Origin: Bog-473 sp964457065
Lineage (GTDB): Bacteria > Actinomycetota > Acidimicrobiia > Acidimicrobiales > RAAP-2
Reading direction: 5' to 3'
DNA: 26,885 nucleotides
NCBI GenBank assembly: GCA_964457065.1
Contig: CAYWDQ010000033.1
Coordinates: 1-26,885 of the forward strand
Made by a program: the position numbers and the translations under genes. Below are positions 21,002-26,885 of the stretch, one piece after another (positions within the stretch are counted from its first letter, which is position 1; each line of letters starts with the position of its first letter). The notes beneath the pieces were generated by a model that did not search any database, was not told where the DNA came from, and was given only the letters and a program-made list of their open reading frames with translations.

Positions 21002-21513
21002 AGGGCAAGTGGGCCGCCGGCATCCCGCCGCGCAATTTCACGTGGGTGATCAAGGACCACCTGGCCGTCAGCGAGCGACCCGGCGGGTTCTCGGTGAACC
21101 ACCGGCGGGTGCGGCGCCAGGAGGAGATCATCTGGCTGCGCGTCCAGGGCTTCGGCCGCGTCATCTCGCTGCTGGCGTCGCCGCACAACCTGGCCGCCTA
21201 CGAGGAGGAGGGGCTGGCCTGGGCCCATTACCCCCTGGAGAAGTCGGGGGACCCGCGTCCCGTCCTGACGGCCTGCTACCGGGACATCGACGACTCGCTG
21301 GCCGCCGGCCTGCGCATCCTCCTGCACCAGGACGAACTGGGCGACAGGGTCATGGGGGTGGTCGCCGGCTACCTGGTCTGGTCGAGGCGCATCGCCAACC
21401 AGCCCCAGGCCGTGGCGCTCGTCGAGCACGTGTGCGGGCACGCCATGGGGGAGCCCGGCCGTGAGCTGCTGTCGGAGCTCGACGGCATGCCCGCGCGCGG
21501 CCGGGCGCAGTGA
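20998..21513 (+). CDS. Unknown protein with a phosphatase-like P-loop lacking the catalytic Cys
   Basis: 171 aa, inserted between folP and folB with overlaps on both sides. I do not recognise a named family. The layout resembles a dual-specificity phosphatase: an N-terminal FTWVIKDHLAVSERPGG, a strand plus turn GRVISLLA, GLAWAHYPLEKSGD (where a general-acid Asp would sit), and ILLHQDELGDRVMGVVAGYLVW, in which H110-Q111-x5-R117 has the exact HC-x5-R length but Gln in place of the nucleophilic Cys. It would therefore bind a phosphate-bearing ligand without hydrolysing it by the usual chemistry. A pterin diphosphate or protein partner is conceivable in this context. Fold assignment is from motif reading only. 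Confidence 0.6.
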   Translation: MKGKWAAGIPPRNFTWVIKDHLAVSERPGGFSVNHRRVRRQEEIIWLRVQGFGRVISLLASPHNLAAYEEEGLAWAHYPLEKSGDPRPVLTACYRDIDDSLAAGLRILLHQDELGDRVMGVVAGYLVWSRRIANQPQAVALVEHVCGHAMGEPGRELLSELDGMPARGRAQ

Positions 21514-21872
21514 CCGACCGGATCGAGATCAGTGACCTCCGGGTGACGGGGGTGCACGGCGTCCTGCCCGAGGAGCGTGAGCGCGCCCAGCCCTTCTCGC
21601 TCGACATCGTGGCGTGGGTCGACATGGACGCCGCCCAGCAGAGCGACGATCTCGCCGACACCGTGGACTACGGGGCCCTGGCCCAGACGGCGTCCGACGT
21701 GGTCGGCGGGCGGTCGTACCGTCTGCTCGAGGCGCTGGCGGGCCGGCTGGCCAGCGCGCTGCTGATCGTGGACCCCCGCATCGACGCGGTCGAGGTGACG
21801 GTGCGCAAGCTCCGCCCGCCGCTGGCCCTCGACGTGGGCTCGACCGGGGTGCGGGTGCGGCGCGCCCGTTGA
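21510..21872 (+). CDS. folB: Dihydroneopterin aldolase
   Basis: 120 aa, GTG start overlapping the upstream stop (GTGA). It splits 7,8-dihydroneopterin to 6-hydroxymethyl-dihydropterin and glycolaldehyde. Signatures: ISDLRVTGVHGVLPEERERAQPF at the N-terminus, DDLADTVDYGAL with the catalytic Glu/Tyr neighbourhood, and VTVRKLRPPLA containing the active-site Lys. Normal length. Stop and folK start overlap by 1 bp (TGATG). Confidence 0.95.
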   Translation: MTDRIEISDLRVTGVHGVLPEERERAQPFSLDIVAWVDMDAAQQSDDLADTVDYGALAQTASDVVGGRSYRLLEALAGRLASALLIVDPRIDAVEVTVRKLRPPLALDVGSTGVRVRRAR

Positions 21873-22384
21873 TGGGGCGGCCGGGCGATCGGCCGGAGTC
21901 CCGCCCACCGGAGACCGGGCCGCCCTGGCGCGCCTTCATCGGGCTGGGCTCCAACCAGGGTGACCGCCGGGCGCTGCTGCGGGCCGCGGTGGACGGGTTG
22001 CGCTCCGGAGGCGACGTCGTCGGCGTCTCGCCCCTCTACGAGACCGAGCCGGTGGGCGGGCCCGGCGACCAGGGGCCCTATCTCAACGTCGTGGTGGAGC
22101 TGTCGACCGCCGACGGCCCGCGGCAGCTCCTCGAGCGCTGCCGGGACCTCGAGGCGGCGGCCGGGCGCGTGCGCACCGTGCGCTGGGGCCCGCGCACGCT
22201 GGACGCCGACGTCCTGCTGGTGGACGGGTGGCAGGTGCACGAGCCCGACCTGGTCGTCCCCCACCCCCGGCTGTGGGAACGGCGGTTCGTGGTGCAGCCC
22301 CTGGCGGACCTCGCACCCGACCTGGTCACGTCGGGCCAGCTCAGGGGCTCTGGTGGGGACGTCGCCCGTGTGGGTAATCTGTAG
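21872..22384 (+). CDS. folK: 6-hydroxymethyl-7,8-dihydropterin pyrophosphokinase
   Basis: 170 aa from ATG 21872. It transfers pyrophosphate from ATP to hydroxymethyl-dihydropterin, making the folP substrate. Motifs: FIGLGSNQGDR, SPLYETEPVGGPGDQGPYLN, RWGPRTLDADVLL (the two Mg-binding Asp residues) and VPHPRLWERRFVVQPL. A ~17-residue charged N-terminal extension precedes the domain. The stop codon lies inside the first copy of a 14-bp direct repeat. Confidence 0.95.
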   Translation: MGRPGDRPESRPPETGPPWRAFIGLGSNQGDRRALLRAAVDGLRSGGDVVGVSPLYETEPVGGPGDQGPYLNVVVELSTADGPRQLLERCRDLEAAAGRVRTVRWGPRTLDADVLLVDGWQVHEPDLVVPHPRLWERRFVVQPLADLAPDLVTSGQLRGSGGDVARVGNL

Positions 22385-22417
22385 GCGAACGTTTCTGAGA
22401 TCGTCTGTAGGCGAACG
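22378..22417 (+). repeat. 14-bp perfect direct repeat TCTGTAGGCGAACG, 26 bp apart
   Basis: Copies at 22378-22391 and 22404-22417. The first contains the folK stop codon; the second is in the 69-bp gap before the DUF2520 gene. The interval is 2.5 helical turns. It may be an operator pair or leftover of a short tandem duplication; no hairpin is evident. Confidence 0.6.
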
Positions 22418-22453
22418 GCACCCGTGAGGGGCTGGAACGCCGAAGGAGGTCAG

Positions 22454-23197
22454 ATGCACTCCATCCGGATCATCGGTCCCGGTCGGGCCGGCACGTCCCT
22501 CGCCGCTGCACTGTCGGCGCGCGGCTGGGAGTTCGCCGGCTTCGCCGGACGCCACGACGACGTGTCCGGCGCGGCACGCGGCATCGACGTGCTCGTGATC
22601 GCCACACCCGACGACGTCGTGGCCGAGGTCGCCGCCTCGGTCGTCCCCGTCGAGGGGACCACCGTGCTGCACCTCTCGGGCTCGCTCGGGCTCGACGCCC
22701 TGGCGCCCCACCCGGTGCGGGCGGCGGTCCACCCACTCGTGCCGCTGCCCAACGGGGAGGTCGGTGCGGCCCGGCTCTGCTCGGGTGTGACCTTCGCCGT
22801 CGCCGGCGCCCCCGTCGCCCGCGAGATGGTCGGGTGTCTCGGGGGGCGGACGGTCGAGGTCGACGACCGCGACCGGGCGGCGTACCACGCCGCAGCCTGC
22901 ATCGCGGCGAACCACGTGGTGGCGCTGCTGGGTCAGGTCGAGCGGGTGGCGGCCGCGGTCGGTCTGGACCTCGAGTCGTTCCTGCCCCTCACCCGCGCCG
23001 CGGTCGACGACGTGGCCTCGCTCGGGGCCGGCGCCGCGCTCACGGGCCCCGCCCGCCGGGGCGACTGGGCCACCCTCAGCCGGCACCTCGACGCGCTGCC
23101 CGAGGACGAGCGCCCGGGCTACCAGGCCGGGGCGGCGCTGGCGACCCGCCTGGCTCACTCCGACGCACCCCGGCCGGCCATGCCGGCGGCGGTGTAG
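22454..23197 (+). CDS. Rossmann-fold DUF2520 protein, possible ketopantoate reductase-like enzyme
   Basis: 247 aa from ATG 22454, preceded by a full AAGGAGGT Shine-Dalgarno (22443-22450). The N-terminal NAD(P)-binding domain starts IRIIGPGRAGTSLA (GxGxxG as GPGRAG, 8-13), followed by VLVIATPDDVV and HLSGSLGLDAL with HPLVPLP. The C-terminal DUF2520 half is helical: AYHAAACIAANHVVALLGQVER. This overall arrangement resembles 6-phosphogluconate-dehydrogenase-like reductases such as PanE. It sits directly before panC and panD, as in other actinobacteria and some clostridia, so a role in pantothenate synthesis (perhaps ketopantoate reduction) is a reasonable but unproven inference. Confidence 0.8.
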   Translation: MHSIRIIGPGRAGTSLAAALSARGWEFAGFAGRHDDVSGAARGIDVLVIATPDDVVAEVAASVVPVEGTTVLHLSGSLGLDALAPHPVRAAVHPLVPLPNGEVGAARLCSGVTFAVAGAPVAREMVGCLGGRTVEVDDRDRAAYHAAACIAANHVVALLGQVERVAAAVGLDLESFLPLTRAAVDDVASLGAGAALTGPARRGDWATLSRHLDALPEDERPGYQAGAALATRLAHSDAPRPAMPAAV

Positions 23198-23207
23198 GGC
23201 GCCGGCG

Positions 23208-24134
23208 ATGGACGTCGTCGAGACCGCAGCCGCCTGCCGCCATGCCCTCGACCGGGAGCGCGCGACCGGGCGCGCCGTCGGGCTGGTGCCCACCATGGGG
23301 GCGCTGCACGAGGGGCACACCTCCCTCGTGGCCCGGGCCCGGGCCGAGTGCGACGTGGTCGCGGTCAGCATCTTCGTGAACCCTCTGCAGTTCGGTGACC
23401 CCGACGACATCGCGCGCTACCCGCGGACGCTCGAGCGCGACCTTCTCGTGTGCGCCGAGGCCGGCGCCGACGTCGTCTTCGTCCCGCCGGTCAGCGAGAT
23501 GTACCCGTCCTGGCCCGCGCCGCCGGCGACCACCGTGTCGGTGCGCGGGGTCAGTGACCGGTGGGAGGGCGCGTCGCGCCCGGGCCATTTCGACGGCGTC
23601 GCCACCGTGGTCTCGAAGCTGTTCTCCATCGCCGGCCCCTGCCGGGCCTACTTCGGGCTGAAGGACTTCCAGCAGCTGGCGGTCGTGCGCCGGTTGGTGC
23701 TCGACCTGTCGCTGCCCATCGAGGTGCTCGGGTGCCCGATCGTGCGGGAGGCCGACGGCCTGGCGCTGTCCAGCCGCAACACGCGGCTCTCGGGCGGCGA
23801 GCGGGAGGCCGCGGCGGTGCTCTCGGGCGCGCTGGCCGCCGGCCGCGCCGCCATCGCCGCCGGCGAGCGCTCCGGCGCGGCCGTGGCACGGGCCATGGCG
23901 GCCGCCGTCGCCCGCGAGCCTCTGGTGCGGCTGGACTATGCCGTGGCCGTGGACGCCGGGTCGCTCGAGGAGGCCGGCGACATCGACGACGCGGGCACGG
24001 TGCGCCTGCTCGTCGCAGCCCAGGTGGGTCCCGTCCGGCTGATCGACAACAGCGGCGCCGTCGAGGGCGCCGACGAGACCGCCGCGGGACCCGACGGGAC
24101 CGAGCGGGTCCGCCAACTCGAAAGGATCGGTTGA
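23208..24134 (+). CDS. panC: Pantothenate synthetase
   Basis: 308 aa from ATG 23208. It joins pantoate and beta-alanine with ATP in the cytosol. Motifs: PTMGALHEGHTSLV (29-41, the HxGH nucleotidyl site), FVNPLQF (56-62), GVATVVSKLF, KDFQQLAVVRRLV and VREADGLALSSRN with the KMSKS-equivalent. Length is slightly longer than the usual ~280 because of a 30-residue charged tail. The gap to panD is 4 bp. Confidence 0.95.
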   Translation: MDVVETAAACRHALDRERATGRAVGLVPTMGALHEGHTSLVARARAECDVVAVSIFVNPLQFGDPDDIARYPRTLERDLLVCAEAGADVVFVPPVSEMYPSWPAPPATTVSVRGVSDRWEGASRPGHFDGVATVVSKLFSIAGPCRAYFGLKDFQQLAVVRRLVLDLSLPIEVLGCPIVREADGLALSSRNTRLSGGEREAAAVLSGALAAGRAAIAAGERSGAAVARAMAAAVAREPLVRLDYAVAVDAGSLEEAGDIDDAGTVRLLVAAQVGPVRLIDNSGAVEGADETAAGPDGTERVRQLERIG

Positions 24135-24138
24135 GCCG

Positions 24139-24531
24139 ATGCGCCGCCGCATGATGAAGTCCAAGATCCACCGGGCCACGGTGACGGGCGCCAACCTCAA
24201 CTATGTCGGCTCGGTCTCCATCGACACCGAGCTGATGGCGCTGGCCGATGTGCTGCCCTACGAGCAGGTCGCGGTGCTCGACATCGACAACGGCGCCCGG
24301 TTCGAGACCTACGCCATTGAGGGCGAGCGGGGCCAGATCTGCCTGAACGGCGCCGCGGCGCGGCTGGTGGCGCCCGGTGACAAGGTGATCATCATCACCT
24401 ACGCCGACTACGAGCGCGAGGAGCTCGACGCGTACGTGCCGCGCGTCGTGCACGTCGACGCGCGCAACCGGGTGATCGACGAGGTGTCGGCCCGACTCGA
24501 CGCCGAGCTCACGCTGACCGAACCGGCGTGA
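24139..24531 (+). CDS. panD: Aspartate 1-decarboxylase (pyruvoyl proenzyme)
   Basis: 130 aa. It decarboxylates L-aspartate to beta-alanine for panC. Lys9 and the self-cleavage site Gly24-Ser25 (in YVGSVSID) fall at the same positions as in E. coli PanD, which supports ATG 24139. Cleavage gives the small beta chain and a pyruvoyl-capped alpha chain. NGARFETYAIEG and the long NGAAARL motif follow. An AAAGGAT site precedes the start. The stop overlaps the nadB start. Confidence 0.95.
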   Translation: MRRRMMKSKIHRATVTGANLNYVGSVSIDTELMALADVLPYEQVAVLDIDNGARFETYAIEGERGQICLNGAAARLVAPGDKVIIITYADYEREELDAYVPRVVHVDARNRVIDEVSARLDAELTLTEPA

Positions 24532-26168
24532 CCGCCGGGGCCCGGCCGGGACCCTTCGACGTCCTGGTCCTGGGCAGCGGCGTCGCCGGGCTGTCGGCCG
24601 CGGTGCGCCTGGCGGCGCCAGGCGCACCCTCGTCGCCCGCGCTGTCGCTCGGCGTGCTGACCAAGGGCGCGCTGTCCCAGTCGGCGACCCGCTGGGCGCA
24701 GGGTGGGGTCGCCGCCGTGCTCGGCGGGGACGAGGACTCGACCGACCTGCATCTCGCCGACACGCTGGCCGCCGGCGCAGGACTCTGCGACGAGGAGGCC
24801 GTGCGCATCCTGGTCGGCGAGGGACCCGGCCGCGTGCACGAGCTGATCGCCCTGGGCGTCGAGTTCGACCGCGAGGCCACCGGGCTGCTGGCGCTCGCGC
24901 GCGAGGGCGGCCACTCGCGACCCCGGGTCGTCCACGCCGGCGGCGCGGCGACCGGCGCGGAGGTGGAGCGCGCGCTCGTCGACGCCACCTACAGCTCGGC
25001 CAGCGCCGTGCTCGAGGGGTGGTTCGCCCTCGACCTGCTCGTCGAGGGTGGCCGCTGCGTCGGCGTGACGGCGCTGCCACCCGCCGGCGCCGGGCCGGTG
25101 GAGGTGCGGGCCGACCACGTCGTGCTGGCCACCGGCGGTGCGGGCCAGCTCTTCTCCGTCACGACGAACCCCCCCGAATCCACCGGCGACGGCGTGGCGA
25201 TGGCGCTGCGGGCGCGCGTGCCCACGGCCGACATCGAGTTCGTGCAGTTCCACCCGACCGCCCTGCACCACCCGGCCATGCCCCGGCCCCTGCTCTCCGA
25301 GGCGCTGCGCGGCCACGGGGCGATCCTGCGCGACCGGGACGGCGAGCGCTTCGTCGACGAGCTCGCACCGCGCGACGTGGTGAGCCGGGCCATGGCGGCG
25401 CGCATGGCCACCCAGGGCGTCGAGCACCTCTGGCTCGACGCGACCGGGTTGGAGCGGTTCTCCCAGCGCTTCCCCACCATCGCGGCCTCGCTCACGTCCA
25501 TCGGGCTCGACCCCGAGCGCGACTGGCTGCCGATCGCCCCGGCGGCGCACCACCTCTCGGGCGGCGTCGTGACCGACCTGTGGGGTGCCACCGCGCTGCC
25601 CGGCCTGTGGGCCGTGGGCGAGGTGGCCTGCACCGGGGTGCACGGGGCCAACCGGTTGGCCTCCAACTCCCTGCTCGAAGGGATGGTGTTCGGAGCCCGC
25701 CTGGCCGAGCACATCGCGTCGGGGTTCGTGGGCCCGGAGCCGAGCGGCGCGCTGCGGGCGGTGCTGGGTGAGGCGCCCATCGACGGGATCGGGTGCACCC
25801 TGCTGGAGCGTCCCCCGCCGGCCGCTCCCGCTGATGCCGACCGGCTCCCCGGCGTGGACGTCACCAAGCTGCGCGACACGCTGCAGCGGGCCATGACGCG
25901 CGGCGCCGGGGTGGTGCGCAGTGCGGACTCGCTCGGCGGCGCCCGCGCCGTGGTCGACGAGATCGCGGCCGCGCTCGGAGAGGGCGCCGCCTCCGCCGGC
26001 GCGGGGGAGCTGGCGAACCTGCTCCAGCTGGCGGACGCGCTGCTGGTCTCCGCGCTGGCCCGCACCGAGAGCCGCGGGTCCCACGCGCGCCGCGAGTACC
26101 CCGACGTGGACCCGGCCTGGCGCCGCCGACTCGTCCACGGGGGATTCGCCACGGGGAGGGAGACGTGA
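24528..26168 (+). CDS. nadB: L-aspartate oxidase
   Basis: 546 aa, GTG start overlapping panD (GTGA). FAD enzyme that oxidises L-aspartate to iminoaspartate, the first step of de novo NAD synthesis. FAD-binding GSGVAGLSAA, QGGVAAVLGG, substrate-site segment REGGHSRPRVVHAGG, ATGGAGQLF, EFVQFHPTAL, APRDVVSRA, and GANRLASNSLLEG are all typical. The usual HYxxGG near the C-terminal part of the FAD fold is HHLSGG. The ~200-residue helical C-terminal domain is present. Aspartate is thus used both here and by PanD next door. Confidence 0.95.
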   Translation: MTAGARPGPFDVLVLGSGVAGLSAAVRLAAPGAPSSPALSLGVLTKGALSQSATRWAQGGVAAVLGGDEDSTDLHLADTLAAGAGLCDEEAVRILVGEGPGRVHELIALGVEFDREATGLLALAREGGHSRPRVVHAGGAATGAEVERALVDATYSSASAVLEGWFALDLLVEGGRCVGVTALPPAGAGPVEVRADHVVLATGGAGQLFSVTTNPPESTGDGVAMALRARVPTADIEFVQFHPTALHHPAMPRPLLSEALRGHGAILRDRDGERFVDELAPRDVVSRAMAARMATQGVEHLWLDATGLERFSQRFPTIAASLTSIGLDPERDWLPIAPAAHHLSGGVVTDLWGATALPGLWAVGEVACTGVHGANRLASNSLLEGMVFGARLAEHIASGFVGPEPSGALRAVLGEAPIDGIGCTLLERPPPAAPADADRLPGVDVTKLRDTLQRAMTRGAGVVRSADSLGGARAVVDEIAAALGEGAASAGAGELANLLQLADALLVSALARTESRGSHARREYPDVDPAWRRRLVHGGFATGRET

Positions 26169-26885
26169 GCGGCGCCGGGCCGGACGAGGCGGCGGACGCG
26201 TACGACCGGGCCGTCGCCGACGCCGTCGAGCGGGCGCTGGCCGAGGATCTCGGTCCGGAGGGGGACCTGACCGCGGAGCTGGTGCCCCCCGGCGTGACCG
26301 CCCACTTCGCGTTGCGGGCGCGCCACAACGGCGTCGTCGCCGGGCGGGACTGCGCCACGGAGGCCTTCCGCCGGGTCGACCCCGCGCTCACCGTCGTGTG
26401 GCACGTGGTCGACGGCACCGAGGTGTCGTCGGGTGACACGGTCATGGAGATCACGGGGTCGCTGCGGCCGATCCTGACAGCCGAACGGACGGCGCTGAAC
26501 TTCCTCGGCCACCTGTCCGGGGTCGCCACGCTGACCGCGCAATTCGTGGCGGCCGCGCACGAGAGCAACCCGTCGGTCCAGGTCCTCGACACCCGCAAGA
26601 CGACCCCGGGGCTGCGCATCCTCGAGAAGGCGGCGGTGCGCTCCGGCGGCGGCACGAACCACCGGGCCGGGCTCTCCGACGCCGTGCTCGTCAAGGACAA
26701 CCACCTCGCCGGGACGAGCGTCACCGGGGCGGTGCGGCGGGCCCGGGCACTGTGGCCGGGGCGGATGGTCGAGATCGAGTGCGACACGCTCGAACAGGTG
26801 GCCGAGGCGGCGCGCGCGGGTGCCGACGCCGTGCTGCTCGACAACATGGACCCGGGGGACGTCGTCGAGGCGATCGCCGTGGCCC
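26165..26885 (+). CDS. nadC: Nicotinate-nucleotide diphosphorylase (carboxylating), 5' part
   Basis: About 240 residues before the right edge; the 3' end (roughly 45 codons) is missing. GTG start overlaps nadB (GTGA). It joins quinolinate and PRPP to give nicotinate mononucleotide. Visible motifs: ALAEDLGPEGDLTAELV, NGVVAGRD, ERTALNFLGHLSGVAT, DTRKTTPGLRILEKAAVRSGGGTNHR (PRPP/quinolinate-binding Arg, Lys and His residues), VKDNHLA and VLLDNM. The quinolinate synthase gene nadA is not between nadB and nadC, so it is elsewhere or downstream. Confidence 0.95.
   Translation, partial: MSGAGPDEAADAYDRAVADAVERALAEDLGPEGDLTAELVPPGVTAHFALRARHNGVVAGRDCATEAFRRVDPALTVVWHVVDGTEVSSGDTVMEITGSLRPILTAERTALNFLGHLSGVATLTAQFVAAAHESNPSVQVLDTRKTTPGLRILEKAAVRSGGGTNHRAGLSDAVLVKDNHLAGTSVTGAVRRARALWPGRMVEIECDTLEQVAEAARAGADAVLLDNMDPGDVVEAIAVA

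Noticed and set aside
21668..23410. 580-codon minus-strand open frame across folK and DUF2520
   Set aside because: Antisense to genes with textbook motifs; low-complexity Arg/Gly/Pro composition and no start signal.
23551..26704. Several 500-580-codon minus-strand frames opposite panC to nadC
   Set aside because: All are GC-driven shadows of panC, panD, nadB and nadC.
1..26885. CRISPR arrays, tRNA/rRNA genes, insertion sequences, prophage
   Set aside because: I looked for regular spaced repeats, cloverleaf-like segments, transposase motifs and terminal inverted repeats and found none I could support; all gaps are short.

Overview
The window is a gene-dense, very GC-rich (roughly 70%) bacterial chromosome segment with heavy GTG start use, many 4-bp ATGA/GTGA stop/start overlaps and almost no mobile DNA. 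Content and synteny (zinc metalloprotease - tilS - hpt - folE/P/B/K - DUF2520 - panC - panD - nadB - nadC, an ECF sigma factor with a zinc anti-sigma, a CYP142-like P450) point to an actinobacterium. My best guess is an Acidimicrobiia-type lineage; this is inference, as no rRNA is present. I saw no tRNA, rRNA, CRISPR array or insertion sequence.

Layout. 1-1196: the end of an MFS efflux pump and its coupled TetR regulator. 1221-3173: an unknown 154-aa protein divergent from a CGNR zinc-finger protein, which is coupled to a methylmalonyl-CoA decarboxylase (ScpB) homologue. 3355-5201: a four-helix membrane protein and a convergent AEC-type permease. 5276-5935: a CADD-like HO-fold diiron protein, a candidate p-aminobenzoate (pABA) synthase. 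5942-9462 (minus): MurD, MurL and PgeF, i.e. an L-Glu-adding/epimerising route to D-Glu in peptidoglycan plus an editing factor. 9509-10911: a MerR regulator divergent from a MaoC hydratase. 10936-13928 (minus): a fully overlapping znuA-znuC-znuB-zur metal uptake operon. 14016-16057 (minus): an SDR coupled to a CYP142-like P450. 16095-16993: a SigR/SigH-type sigma factor and its ZAS anti-sigma factor.

17043-26885 (plus) is one long cofactor block: an F420-associated metalloprotease, a continuous TilS-HPRT frame, folE, folP, a PTP-loop-like protein lacking the catalytic Cys, folB, folK, a DUF2520 Rossmann protein, panC, panD, nadB and the start of nadC. It runs from tRNA and purine salvage through tetrahydrofolate to pantothenate and NAD, the last two both drawing on aspartate. 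The ftsH gene that commonly sits between hpt and folE in actinobacteria is missing.

Several 5' operon genes have a TAnnnT box 6-8 nt before their start codon, suggesting leaderless transcription. The strongest leads are the CADD-like pABA synthase candidate beside a folate set lacking pab genes, the MurD/MurL pair, the cysteine-less phosphatase-like protein inside the folate operon, and the tilS-hpt fusion with a possible internal leaderless start.
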